The notes: generated by a model from the sequence alone, not told the origin. 64,000 nucleotides of DNA from Streptomyces sp. NBC_01451 (GCF_036227485.1 NZ_CP109479.1:9610001-9674000); one strand, 5' to 3'. Shown: positions 31,929 to 41,291, counted from the stretch's first letter. Numbers and translations are program-made.

Positions 31929-33350
31929 ATGGTGCTGAACTCCCTGCGTGGCCTCCTGGGCCTGCGCGTCGACCGCGACACCCCGACCTTCGACAGGATC
32001 CGTTCCGCGGACGGCGACGTCCTGCTGGAGACTGTCGGCCTCACCAAGTCCTACGCGGGCGCCGACGGCGAGCTGCCCGTTCTGTCCGGCATCGACCTCC
32101 AGGTCCGCGCCGGTGAAGTCGTCGCCCTCCTGGGCAAGTCGGGCTCGGGCAAGTCGACGCTGCTGCGCTGCCTGGCCGGACTCGTGCCCGCCAGCTCCGG
32201 CACCGTCGCCTACAAGGGCGCCCCGCTGACCGGCGCCAACCCGGGTACGGCCATGGTGTTCCAGACCTTCGCGCTGCTGCCGTGGCTGACCGTGCAGCAG
32301 AACGTCGAACTCGGCCTGGAGGCCAAGGGAGTCGGTGCCGTCGAGCGGGCGCACGCGGCTCGGCGGGCCATCGACCTGATCGGTCTGGACGGCTTCGAGT
32401 CCGCCTACCCCAAGGAGCTCTCCGGCGGCATGCGCCAACGCGTCGGCTTCGCGAGGGCGTTGGTCGTCGAGCCGGACGTGCTGATGATGGACGAGCCGTT
32501 CTCCGCCCTCGACGTGCTCACGGCCGAGAACCTGCGCGGCGAACTGATGGAGCTGTGGGAGTCCGGGCAGTTCCCGACCCGGGCGATCGTGCTGGTCACG
32601 CACAACATCGAGGAAGCCGTGCTGATGGCCGACCGGATCGTCGTCCTCGGCTCCCGCCCCTACGGCACCGTCCGCGAGGTCTTCGAGGTCGGCCTGGACC
32701 GCCCCCGCGACCGGAACTCGGCCACCTTCGAAGACCTCATCGATCGCGTGTACCGGACGATGACCGGGCGGCAGAAGGAAGGCCGCACCCCCGGCCGTGC
32801 GGAGCCGGTGGACGCCATCGAGCTGGAGAAGCGCACCCCGGCCAACACCCCGCTGCCCACCGCGAGCGTGGACGGCCTGTCCGGCCTGGCGGAGATGATC
32901 GCCCACCGCGGCGGACGCGCCGACCTCGCCGACCTCGTCGACGACCTCGGCCTGGAGGTCGACGACGTACTGCCCCTCGTCGACGCCCTCGACCTGCTCG
33001 GCTTCGCCGTCGTCCACGGCGACGACCTGCTGCTCACCGACACCGGAACGGCCTTCGCGGGCGCCGACGTACAGAAGTCCAAGACCATCTTCGCCGAGGC
33101 GACATCGGGCGCCCCGTTGGTCAGGCTGATCAGCAGCAGCCTCCGCCAGAACCCCGACGGCACCCTGCGCGCCGGGTTCTTCCGCGACGTTCTGGCCCAC
33201 CACTTCACCAGCGAGCAGGTCACCCGCCAGCTGGAGACGGCCACCGACTGGGGCCGCTACGGCGAGCTGTACTCCTACGACGCCGAGCCGCAGGAGTACC
33301 GACTGGACGAAGGCGACACCGACGCCGTATGGGAGGGACAGGTCCGATGA
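31929..33350 (+). CDS. ABC transporter ATP-binding protein with AAA-associated C-terminal domain
   Basis: 473 residues from ATG 31929 behind GGAG. Walker A is GKSGSGKST (about 69-77), the signature is LSGGMRQR, Walker B is VLMMDEPFSALD, and the switch His is in VLVTHNIEEA. The first 270 residues are the nucleotide-binding domain of the NitT/TauT type. The last 170 (from about GLSGLAEMIAHRGG to YSYDAEPQ) match the extra domain seen in many actinomycete and proteobacterial members (AAA_assoc_C), probably regulatory. It energises the duplicated permease encoded just upstream. Its TGA overlaps the ATG of the mgtC reading frame. Confidence 0.92.
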   Translation: MVLNSLRGLLGLRVDRDTPTFDRIRSADGDVLLETVGLTKSYAGADGELPVLSGIDLQVRAGEVVALLGKSGSGKSTLLRCLAGLVPASSGTVAYKGAPLTGANPGTAMVFQTFALLPWLTVQQNVELGLEAKGVGAVERAHAARRAIDLIGLDGFESAYPKELSGGMRQRVGFARALVVEPDVLMMDEPFSALDVLTAENLRGELMELWESGQFPTRAIVLVTHNIEEAVLMADRIVVLGSRPYGTVREVFEVGLDRPRDRNSATFEDLIDRVYRTMTGRQKEGRTPGRAEPVDAIELEKRTPANTPLPTASVDGLSGLAEMIAHRGGRADLADLVDDLGLEVDDVLPLVDALDLLGFAVVHGDDLLLTDTGTAFAGADVQKSKTIFAEATSGAPLVRLISSSLRQNPDGTLRAGFFRDVLAHHFTSEQVTRQLETATDWGRYGELYSYDAEPQEYRLDEGDTDAVWEGQVR

Positions 33351-34032
33351 ACACGCTGCACTTCGCCACCGGCCTCGGCTCGGGGCTGGCCGCGGGTCGC
33401 TGATCGGCATCGAGAGGCAGTGGCGCCAGCGGATGGCCGGGCTGCGGACGAACACACTGGTGGCCACGGGTTCCGCTCTGTTCGTGCTGCTGTCCAGCTC
33501 CTTCGGCACGGGCGATCCCAGCCGGGTCGCCGCCCAGGTGGTCTCCGGCATCGGCTTCCTCGGCGCCGGTGTCATCATGCGCGACGGTCTGAACATCTCC
33601 GGTATGAACACGGCAGCCACTCTGTGGTGTTCGGCCGGAGTGGGTTCCCTCGCCGGAGCCGGACTGCCCGGGTACGCCCTCGCCGGTGCGGCGGCGGTCG
33701 TCGCCGTCAATACCGCCGTACGTGGACTCGCCCAGCGACTGGACCGCCAGCCCGGCTCGGGCGACGAGGTCCCGACCCCGTACCGCGTGGAGGCCGTGGT
33801 CGCCGCCCGCGACGAAGCCCACATTCGCGCCCTGCTCGTACAGTCGCTCGCCGGATCCGACAGGCGTCTGCACGCGGTCGCCGCCACTGCCGACGGCGAG
33901 GACGGGCAGGTGCGGATATGCGCGGAGATCGCCTCCGACGGCGCCGACAGCGCACCGGTGGAGATCGCGGTCGCCCGCATTAGCATGGAACCGGCCGTCG
34001 TCTCCGCCGCCTGGCGGCGGACGGCCGCATGA
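33347..34032 (+). pseudogene. mgtC: MgtC/SapB-family membrane protein gene with a frameshift
   Basis: The ATG overlaps the ATPase stop (ATGA) and reads MNTLHFATGLGSGLAAG before a TGA at about 33401-33403. In the next frame the family sequence resumes as SLIGIERQWRQRMAGLRTNT, then SGIGFLGAGVIMRDG and GMNTAATLWCSAGVGSLAG. One missing base near 33396 (GCGGGTCG for GCGGGGTCG) accounts for this. Internal initiation at ATG 33433 would give a 199-residue protein without the first membrane helix. MgtC proteins are inner-membrane factors tied to Mg2+/K+ homeostasis and F-ATPase control. It may be a genuine lesion or an assembly error at a homopolymer G run. Confidence 0.82.
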
Positions 34033-34043
34033 CGAGCGGAAAC

Positions 34044-34451
34044 TCAGGTCTCCGCAACCGGGAGGTGCCGCGCCCGAGCCGCAACCGGGCGCTCCTTCGC
34101 GACCGTCGCGGGGACCTCGCACGCCTCCGCTGCATCCTCCGGGGCCTCGGCGGCGTCGCCTGCCAGTACCGCGCTCTCCAGCAGCGCCCGCGCCTGACGC
34201 CCGGCGGCCCGGTAGTAGATCCGAGTGCCCTCGCGGCGGGAGGCGACCAGCCCGGCCGCGCGCAGCTTCGCCAGGTGCTGGGAGGTGGCCGCGACATGCG
34301 CGCCGATCAGCTCCGCCAGTCGGCTGACCGGCAACTCCCGCTCGCTCAGCGCCCACAGCAACCGGTAGCGCGACGGATCGGCGACCGCCTTGAGCACCGC
34401 CACCGACCGCTCGGCCCGCTCCTCGTCCCATGACGCTACTTGCGCTTCCAT
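34044..34451 (-). CDS. ArsR-family transcriptional repressor
   Basis: 135 residues. A winged helix-turn-helix spans about residues 18-85: LKAVADPSRYRLLWALSERELPVSRLAEL, HVAATSQHLAKLRAAGLVASRREGTRIYYR. Family members are dimers that leave DNA when metal or another signal binds. No Cys pair of the ELCVCDL kind is present, so a classical arsenic site is absent. The C-terminal 45 residues contain acidic residues and two His residues (ARHLP region) that could bind a different metal (inference). It is divergent from the CorA-like gene, with about 56 bases between the starts, and likely controls it and itself. Confidence 0.92.
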   Translation of the reverse strand: MEAQVASWDEERAERSVAVLKAVADPSRYRLLWALSERELPVSRLAELIGAHVAATSQHLAKLRAAGLVASRREGTRIYYRAAGRQARALLESAVLAGDAAEAPEDAAEACEVPATVAKERPVAARARHLPVAET

Positions 34452-34461
34452 GCAAATATGC
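34452..34461. promoter_or_regulatory. Candidate ArsR operator
   Basis: GCAAATATGC, an AT-rich inverted repeat (GCA and TGC around AATA) in otherwise GC-rich DNA, abuts the arsR start codon within the divergent arsR/corA-like spacer. The position fits autoregulation; the assignment is inference. Confidence 0.3.
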
Positions 34462-34507
34462 TAACCGGTGGCCCGGACCACGTCCGTGCCCCGCAAGGAG
34501 GTGAGCC

Positions 34508-35635
34508 ATGACAGCCCACAACACGCCCCGGCCGTGGGTCCCCGTAGTCGACTGTGCCCTGTACGAGTACGGGCGCCGTCGGCCGGGGCAGCTGTCGCCG
34601 GAAGAGGCCATGGATGCCGCCCGCACCACCCCCAGTGCCTTCGCCTGGATCGGTCTGCACGCCTCCACCGCCGACCAACTCCAGGCCGTCGCCGGGGTGT
34701 TCGCCCTCCACCCGCTGGCGGTCGAGCACGCCCTGGAAGCCCACCAGCGGCCCAAGCCGGAACGGTACGACGACACCCTCTTCCTCGGCCTGCGCACTGC
34801 TGCCTACGTCGAACACGGCCGGCTGACGCCCACCGCCGACCTCGTCGGCACCGGTGAGATCATGGCCTTCGCGGGCCGCGACTTCATCGTCGTAGTCCGC
34901 CACGACCTCTCAGAGCCGCTCACCGGCGCCCGCAGCCGCCTGGAGGCCGACCCCGAGCGCCTCGCCCACGGCCCTGCCGCCGTCCTGCACGCCATCGCCG
35001 ACTCCGTCGTGGACCAGTACCTCGACGTCGTCACCGCCCTGGAGACCGACGCCGACGAGATCGAGAACGATGCCTACTCCCCGGACACCGGCCACGATAT
35101 CGGCCGCATCTACCAGCTCAAGCGCGAACTCGTCGAACTCAAGCGAACCGTCGTGCCACTGGCCCGGCCCGTGCGCGGCCTCGCCGTACGCCGCGTCCCC
35201 GGCGTGGACCGGGAACTCACCGCCTACTTCCGCGACGTCGCCGACCACCTCACCCAAGCCGCAGAACGCCTCACCGCTCTGACCGAACTCGTCGACAACA
35301 CCCTGACCATGGCCCTCGCCCAGACCGGCCTCCGGCAGAACCATGACATGCGCCGCATCAGCGCCGCCGCCCTGATCGCCATCCGCCAGGCGTCCTATTT
35401 CCTGTCGAAGATCGAGCTCCGGCGCGGCAAGGCATCGACGATGGCGCTCTGGCGCAAGAGACTGTTGATCGCCACCTTCCACATCGCGGCTGACGCCGCC
35501 GAGCACTTCGGCCTGCCCCGCGACCGTACGGTCACCAGGGGCTCTCAGATCGAGGTGTTGACACGCCTGTCACTCACGGCTCATGTCGCGAACGACGGGC
35601 CTGCCGGACTGGAGTTGCCATGCCCGCACGCCTGA
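34508..35635 (+). CDS. CorA-type cytoplasmic domain fused to a Kup potassium-transporter tail
   Basis: 375 residues behind a perfect AAGGAGGTGA site. Residues 1 to about 288 follow CorA Mg2+/Co2+ transporters: FAWIGLHA, LAVEHALEAHQRPK, LFLGLRTA, and the long helix through TMALAQTGLRQNHDMRRISA. CorA should then have two membrane helices with the GMN pore signature, but these are absent. The sequence instead switches to QASYFLSKIELRRG, MALWRKRLLIAT and GLPRDRTVTRGSQIEV, the soluble C-terminus of Kup K+ transporters. The protein has no membrane segment, so it cannot be a channel. It is either a recombination accident in frame or a soluble sensor-like fusion. Note the nearby kdp and KimA-like genes. 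Confidence 0.85.
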   Translation: MTAHNTPRPWVPVVDCALYEYGRRRPGQLSPEEAMDAARTTPSAFAWIGLHASTADQLQAVAGVFALHPLAVEHALEAHQRPKPERYDDTLFLGLRTAAYVEHGRLTPTADLVGTGEIMAFAGRDFIVVVRHDLSEPLTGARSRLEADPERLAHGPAAVLHAIADSVVDQYLDVVTALETDADEIENDAYSPDTGHDIGRIYQLKRELVELKRTVVPLARPVRGLAVRRVPGVDRELTAYFRDVADHLTQAAERLTALTELVDNTLTMALAQTGLRQNHDMRRISAAALIAIRQASYFLSKIELRRGKASTMALWRKRLLIATFHIAADAAEHFGLPRDRTVTRGSQIEVLTRLSLTAHVANDGPAGLELPCPHA

Positions 35636-35670
35636 ACACCGGTGTCGACTCTGCTTCGGATACCGGTGTC

Positions 35671-36483
35671 TCAGGCAGCGCTGCGGCTGACCAACAGGTC
35701 AGCCAGCTTGTTCAGGCGCTTGACGGTACGGTCCTCGGTCGCGGCCTGGGCCGGTTCGACGCGCGTGGCACGGTCGTAGTAGGCGCCGTTGACGATCTCC
35801 ACGGCCGGGTCGCACAGCCGTACCACGTTCGCGGCGCCCTCGGCAGGCGATATGCCTTTGTGGGCGTACAGCGGCAGCAACGCCGTGTCGCAGACGCCGG
35901 GGTGCACGGAGACGGCGGTGACGCGCTGGTCGGCCGCGAACACGGTGAGGGCGAGCTGGGACTGGGCATAGGCAGCGACGCGGGTGTATCGGCGGGTGCG
36001 GTTGGGGTCGGACCACTGGATTGACCCCGTACGGTGCAGGGCCGACGACACGTTGACCACACGACCGCCCGGATCGCTGGTGAGTGCCGGTTCGAGGAGG
36101 CAGGTGAGCAGGTAGTGGGCGAGGAAGTTGACCTGGAAGGCGACTTCGTTGCCGTCGGCGGTCACGGTGTGCCGCTCGGGCGCGGCGATGCCGGCGTTGT
36201 TGACGAGTACGTCGAGGTGCGGGTGCTCGGCGGCGACCTGGCGGGCGAGGGTCTCGACCTTGTCGAGGTGGGCGAAGTCGGCGGAGTACGTGTGCAGTTG
36301 GCGGGGCTCGACGTCCGTGGTGGCGATGAGCCGGTCGGCGGCGGCGCGGGCCTCCTCGGCGGTACGGCCGTGCAGCAGTACGGTTGCGCCGCGCTCGGCG
36401 AGCTGTCGCGCGGTCTCCTGGCCGATGCCGGAGGTAGCGCCTGTGACGAGCACGGTACGGGAGGAAAGAGTGGAGTAGGACAT
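35671..36483 (-). CDS. Short-chain dehydrogenase/reductase with substituted catalytic Lys
   Basis: 270 residues from ATG 36483 (a GTG at 36507 is possible). The Rossmann loop TGATSGIG (about 13-20), NNAG and NVSS are normal, and the catalytic Tyr is present. The YxxxK motif, however, reads YAQSQ: codon 35956-35958 is CAG (Gln). The closest general pattern is the retinol-dehydrogenase-like or WW-oxidoreductase-like SDR group (VNFLAHYLLTCLLEP, QSDPN-like loop, VHPGVCDT). Loss of Lys usually destroys or greatly lowers activity. It converges on the CorA/Kup fusion with 35 bases between the stops and lies downstream of the kdpB relic on the same strand. Confidence 0.88.
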   Translation of the reverse strand: MSYSTLSSRTVLVTGATSGIGQETARQLAERGATVLLHGRTAEEARAAADRLIATTDVEPRQLHTYSADFAHLDKVETLARQVAAEHPHLDVLVNNAGIAAPERHTVTADGNEVAFQVNFLAHYLLTCLLEPALTSDPGGRVVNVSSALHRTGSIQWSDPNRTRRYTRVAAYAQSQLALTVFAADQRVTAVSVHPGVCDTALLPLYAHKGISPAEGAANVVRLCDPAVEIVNGAYYDRATRVEPAQAATEDRTVKRLNKLADLLVSRSAA

Positions 36484-36827
36484 GATCCGATCCGGGGTCG
36501 ACGGCACGCGGACGAGGCCCCGGCGAGGGGCGGCGGGCGTGCGGGTGGAGGAGTGAGGCGGGGCGCCGGACGGGAGTCACGGCGCCCCGGAGGATGCGCA
36601 ACGCGTCAGTGGGAGACGGACGCGGGCATTCCTGAACAGCGTGGCGCACGACTGGACGGCCGAGCGGGACTCGGCGGCCGGTCGAAGAGGAGCCAGGCGC
36701 TGTTCACGTCAGTCATGGAAGCCGTACCGCAGAGCGGTGGCAAGTTCGGCGCCTGGTCCCTGACGCCCCTCTGACGTCGGCATACGTGTCCTTGACGACG
36801 GCGCTGCCCGAACAGCACAAGGCGAGT
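36484..36827. other. Intergenic stretch upstream of the SDR gene
   Basis: About 340 bases between the SDR start and the 3' end of the kdpB relic. I see no coding-biased frame and no clear operator; it presumably holds the SDR promoter. Confidence 0.5.
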
Positions 36828-38257
36828 TCAGTCGAGGCCCGGCACCCCCGAGATCAGCAGGTCGACCAGCTTGATGCCGAGGAAGGGCACCGTCAGCCCG
36901 CCCGGGCCGTACAGCAGTAGGTTGCGACGCAGCAGGTCGTGCGCCGACGCGGGCGTGTAGCGCACGCCGCGCAGTGCGAGCGGGATCAGCGCCACGATGA
37001 TCAGGGCGTTGAAGATGATCGCCGAGGTGATCGCGGACGTCGGGCTGTGCAGGCTCATCACGTTCAGGTGTTCCAGCCCCCGGGTAGGCGCCGGCGAACA
37101 GCGCCGGGATGATCGCGAAGTACTTGGCGACGTCGTTGGTGATGGAGAACGTGGTCAACGCGTCCCGGGTGATGAGGAGTTGCTTGCCGATCTCGACGAT
37201 CTTGATCAGCTTGGTCGGGTTCGAGTCGAGGTCGACCATGTTGCCGGCCTCCTTCGCCGCCGACGTACCCGTGTTCATCGTCACGCCGACGTCCGCCTGA
37301 GCCAAGGCCGGCGCGTAGTTCATCCCGTCGCCGGTCATCGCGACCAGTTTGCCGCCGGCCTGCTCGCGCTTGATGAGGGCGAGTTTGTCCTCGGGGGTGG
37401 CTTCGGACAGGTAGGCGTCCACGCCGCTTCCTCGGCGATGGCGCGGGCCGTGAGCGGGTTGTCGCCGGTGACCATGACCGTGCGGATGCCCATGCGGCGC
37501 AGTTCGGCGAAGCGTTCGCGGATGTGGTCCTTGACCACGTCCTTGAGGTGGATCAGGCCGAGGACACGCGGTCCGTCCCAGTCGTGCAGGCCACCAGCAG
37601 CGGAGTGCCGCCGGACGCGGCCACCGAATCGGCGAAGTGCTGTGCCTCGGGCGGGACTTCGCCGCCGTCATCCGCACCCAATCGATTTCCTCCTGGGCGG
37701 CTCCCTTGGGGATGGCGCACATGGCTCCGTTGTCCCAGCGCAGGTCGACGCCGCTCATCCTGGTGCGGGCGCTGAAGGCGACCCAGCGAGCGTTCGCCAA
37801 CTCGCCCTCGGTGGGGGCCCGCAGGCCGTAGCGGTTCTTGGCGAGGACCACGACCGAGCGGCCCTCGGGTGTCTCGTCGGCCAGCGAGGAGAGCTGAGCG
37901 GCGTCCGCGAGCCGGCCCTCGTCGATGCCGGGCAGCGGGACGAACGCGGCGGCCTCGCGGTTGCCGAGGGTGATGGTGCCGGTCTTGTCGAGCAGCAGGG
38001 TGTTCACGTCCCCGGCCGCCTCGACCGCCCGGCCGGACACGGCCAGCACGTTGCGCTGCTCCAGCCGGTCCATGCCGGCGATGCCGATCGCGGAGAGCAG
38101 GGTGCCGATCGTCGTGGGGATGAGGGTGACGAGGAGAGCGACCAGGACGGTCGTCGACTGGGCGGCGTCCGCGTACTCGGCCATCGGTTGGAGGGCGACC
38201 ACGACGAGCAGGAAGATGATCGTGAGCGACGCCAGCAGGATGTTCAGGGCGATCATC
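36828..38257 (-). pseudogene. kdpB: kdpB relic (K+-transporting P-type ATPase subunit), truncated with frameshifts
   Basis: Reverse-strand pieces in alternating frames rebuild the last two thirds of Kdp[19 protein letters not shown] and [20 protein letters not shown] lead to the phosphorylation motif [13 protein letters not shown], then [27 protein letters not shown]. After that come [34 protein letters not shown], and a terminal hydrophobic part ending [10 protein letters not shown]. At least three frame changes occur (near 37670, 37430 and 37080). The hinge motif GDGTNDAPA reads GDGMNYAPA. The first 200 or so residues are missing and the homology stops abruptly at about 38255, where a different gene begins on the other strand. 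kdpA and kdpC are absent. Dead as a pump. Confidence 0.88.
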
Positions 38258-38261
38258 CGAC

Positions 38262-39455
38262 GCACAGGCCGCCAACATCCTGCTGGCCGACGGTGACGCG
38301 GGCAAAGGGCGCCTGCGGACGCCGTACGGGAAGGCTGTCGCCTTCTACGATGACGCCCGCCGCGAGATAGGGCACGACCTGCGTACTCTCGCCGTCGCGG
38401 CACAGGGCGACAGGCGCGACGAGACGACCGTGGAGTCGCTCACCGACGGCTTCGCCGAGTACCAGGAACTGATCGGCCGGGCCCTGGAGAACGACGGGCA
38501 CCACGGCGGCAAGGACGCCGCTCTCGTCGACTACCGCAGGGCCACCGACCTTCTGCGGCAGCAACTGCTCCCGGCGGCTCTGGCGTTGGTCTCCTCCAAT
38601 GACGAGGCGTTCGACGCGCGGTACAGCGCGGCCCGAAACGCTCTTTCCGCCCGGCTCACGGCCGTAGTCGTCCTCAGCGTGCTGCTGCTGGCCGTCCTCG
38701 GTGCCCTGTAGTGGTACCTGGCCCGCAGCTTCCGGCGCGTCCTCAACCTCGGAGTGCTCGCCGCCACCGTCTGCACCCTCCTCACCGTGCTCCTCGGCGC
38801 CCAGCTGCTGACCTCCACGGCCGACCAGCTACGGGGCGCCCGGGGCGACGCCTTCGACTCGGTCGTCGCCCTGTCCCGCGCCCGCGCCGTCGCCTACGAC
38901 GCCAATGCCGACGAGAGCCGGTACCTCCTAGACCCGGAGCGCCGCGGCAGGTACGCGGTCTCCTTTCTCGCCAAGTCGCAGCAGCTGTACGGCCTGAAGG
39001 GCGCCACGCTGTCCACGTACGACTCCGAACTCGCCACCACGTGGCGGGAGTACGGGTCCGATCACCACGATCTGCGCTTCACCGGAGAGTTCCGGCGCGA
39101 GCTCGACAACATCTCCTTTCCCGGAGAGCGGGCTGCTGCCGAGAAGACCGTGCAGACCTACTCCGTCTACCAGCGCGACGACCGGAGGATCCGCGCGCTG
39201 CTGGCCGCGGGCAAGGAGAAACAGGCGGTCGAGTTCTGCATGGGCTGGGAAGCGGGAACGTCCAACGCGCACTTCGGGCAGTGGATGGCCGGGTTGGACA
39301 GGGTGACCGACATCAACCGTGCCCACTTCACGGCCTCGGTCGACACGGGCCGCTCGGCGGTCACCGGCCTGCTCTCCTGGGCGGGCGGGCTGCTGCTCGC
39401 CACCGCCGCGCTCACCGTCTTCGGACTGCGGCCCCGGCTGGCCGAGTTCCGTTAG
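38262..39455 (+). pseudogene. Membrane protein gene, 5'-truncated and interrupted by a TAG codon
   Basis: One frame runs from about 38262 to 39455 with strong coding bias, broken only by TAG at 38709-38711. Before the stop it reads [28 protein letters not shown] and a hydrophobic end, LTAVVVLSVLLLAVLGAL. After it come WYLARSFRRVLNLGVLAATVCTLLTVLLGAQLL, a large extracytoplasmic loop and a last membrane helix. The whole resembles actinomycete four-helix membrane proteins with long external loops, of unknown function. CAG to TAG is the simplest cause of the stop. The left end coincides with the broken 5' end of kdpB, marking a deletion or rearrangement junction. A 233-residue product from ATG 38754 could still be made. 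Confidence 0.7.
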
Positions 39456-39607
39456 GGGGCGTGCGGGCTCGGCAGCGGCCCGAAGCAGCGCGGGGTCGTT
39501 ACGACACGCGGCTCCATCGCGTGGGCGTGACCGGCCACGACGGCGCCGCAGCGGAATGCTACGGCGGCACATCGCAGCTCTCCCCGCACAGCCTGCCCCG
39601 CGGAGCG

Positions 39608-41182
39608 CTACGCGTCCGCCAGCCGCGTCTCCTCCAGGTCCAGGGAACGCTGCAGCCGACGGCGGGTGGTGTCGCTGATGGCGTGGTCGTCGTACAGGCG
39701 CTGCAGTTCGCCCGTCTCGACGGCGATGAGGTCGCGGCGCAGCTGGCGGTAGACCAGGTCGGCGGACTCGGTCGCGTCTCCGTCACTGTCCTGCGGCGCG
39801 AGGCGGTCGCGGGCGTCGTCGAGGCGGGCCGACAGGCTACGGCGGAGGCGGTCGAGGACGACGTCCGGTACGACCTCCAGTTCCGCGAGTTCCTCCAGTC
39901 GGGCCAGGCCGGCGTGTGCGAGGTGGGAGCGGGCCTCCGCTTCCTCGCGTGCGGTGTGGGCGGGCTCCAGGGCGATGCCGGAGCGTTGGACGACCGGGGC
40001 GAGGGTGAAGCCCTGCACGACGAGGGTGACGACCACGACGGAGGTGGTCAGGACGAGGACGAGCGGCCGGTCCGCGAGTGCGGTGCCGTTGTCCGCGACC
40101 TCGGGGATGGACAGGGCGGCGGCCAGCGGCATCACGCCTCGGGTGCCTGCCCAGGTCAGGACCACGGGGATCCGCCAGTTCATGCGGGTGATGCCGCCCT
40201 TGCGCTGCACGACCGCCGACAGCGGGGCCAGCCACAGCATGCGTACGGCGACGAGTGTGGCGGCGACGGCCAGGGCGTACAGCGGCCAGGCATGGTCGCC
40301 GTCGTCCAGTGCCCGCACCTGCGCGGGCAGGGCCAGCCCGATGAGGCTGAAGACCACGCTTTCCAGCAGGAACACCACCGTGCCGTACACCGCGTGCAGC
40401 TGGAGCCGGATGCGTGCGTTGGTGAGACGGTCGCCCCGGCCGCCCAGGACCACACCGGCCACCACGCACGACGTCACCCCCGAGGTGTGCGCCGCCTCTG
40501 CCAGCAGGTAGGCCGCGTACGGGGTTACCAGGGCGATCACCGTCTCCAGTACCGGTTCCTCGGTGCGCCGGCGGATCAGGGCGATCACGCCCGCGACAGC
40601 CGCGCCGATCAGAGTGCCGCCGCCGGCCAGCAGCAGGAACTCGCCACCCGCCGCGCCCCAGCCGGATGCCGCGGACGCCACGGCGATGCCCGCGGCCACC
40701 CGGACCAGCACCAAGGAGGTCGCGTCGTTGAAGAGGCTCTCCGCCTGCACGAGTACCTGGACCTTGGGCGGCAGGGCGAGTCGTCTGCCCAGCGCGGTGA
40801 CGGCGACCGGGTCCGTGCTGGCCAGGATCGCGCCCAGCACGAACGCCATCTGCCACGACAGTGGCGTCACCAGCGCCGCCACCGCGCCGACCGCCGCGGC
40901 GGACGCCAGGACCAGGCCGATGGCGAGGATCCCGACCGGCTTCCACACCGCGCGCAGCTCCCGCCAGGGCATCTCCTCGGCCGAGGCGTAAAGCAGTGGC
41001 GGGAGCACGACGAGGCCGATGATATCGGGGCTGATCTCGATCTGAGGGGTACCCGGCAGCAGGGCAACGCCAAGGCCGGCGACCACGAGCAGGGAGGGCG
41101 CGGGGATGCGCCACCGGCGCGCGAAGGTGGAGACCACCGTCGCGAGGACCACGAGGGCGAGAACCGTCCCCACACTGCGCAT
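39608..41182 (-). CDS. Na+/H+ antiporter (CPA1 family)
   Basis: 524 residues from ATG 41182, behind GGGAGAAGG. Ten to twelve membrane helices cover residues 1-410. Ion-site motifs ASTDPVAV (about 124-131) and ESLFNDATSLVLV (about 147-159) are characteristic, as is TWAGTRGVMPLAAAL. A soluble tail of about 110 residues, rich in charged helices (EEAEARSHLAHAGLARLEELAE), follows. It exchanges Na+ or K+ for protons across the plasma membrane, in pH and salt homeostasis. It is divergent from kdpD; the shared 235-base spacer carries paired GTCAAG repeats, suggesting joint control with potassium genes. Confidence 0.92.
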   Translation of the reverse strand: MRSVGTVLALVVLATVVSTFARRWRIPAPSLLVVAGLGVALLPGTPQIEISPDIIGLVVLPPLLYASAEEMPWRELRAVWKPVGILAIGLVLASAAAVGAVAALVTPLSWQMAFVLGAILASTDPVAVTALGRRLALPPKVQVLVQAESLFNDATSLVLVRVAAGIAVASAASGWGAAGGEFLLLAGGGTLIGAAVAGVIALIRRRTEEPVLETVIALVTPYAAYLLAEAAHTSGVTSCVVAGVVLGGRGDRLTNARIRLQLHAVYGTVVFLLESVVFSLIGLALPAQVRALDDGDHAWPLYALAVAATLVAVRMLWLAPLSAVVQRKGGITRMNWRIPVVLTWAGTRGVMPLAAALSIPEVADNGTALADRPLVLVLTTSVVVVTLVVQGFTLAPVVQRSGIALEPAHTAREEAEARSHLAHAGLARLEELAELEVVPDVVLDRLRRSLSARLDDARDRLAPQDSDGDATESADLVYRQLRRDLIAVETGELQRLYDDHAISDTTRRRLQRSLDLEETRLADA

Positions 41183-41274
41183 GCCTTCTCCCTGGACCCC
41201 GAACGGGAGACACCCTGACTCCCCGCCGACCAGACTTCCCGGCACACCGCCTTCACCCTATCGGGCCACCGCAC

Positions 41275-41291
41275 GTCAAGACAGTGTCAAG
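41275..41291. promoter_or_regulatory. GTCAAG direct repeat with 11-bp period (KdpE-like site candidate)
   Basis: GTCAAG at 41275 and again at 41286 lie exactly one helical turn apart in the spacer between the Na+/H+ antiporter and kdpD. Tandem half-sites at 11-bp spacing are how OmpR/PhoB-type regulators such as KdpE bind. A second pair lies before the KimA-like gene at 45389. Confidence 0.5.

Noticed and set aside
39954..40991. Forward frames inside the Na+/H+ antiporter gene
   Set aside because: Antisense shadows of a clear membrane-protein gene.
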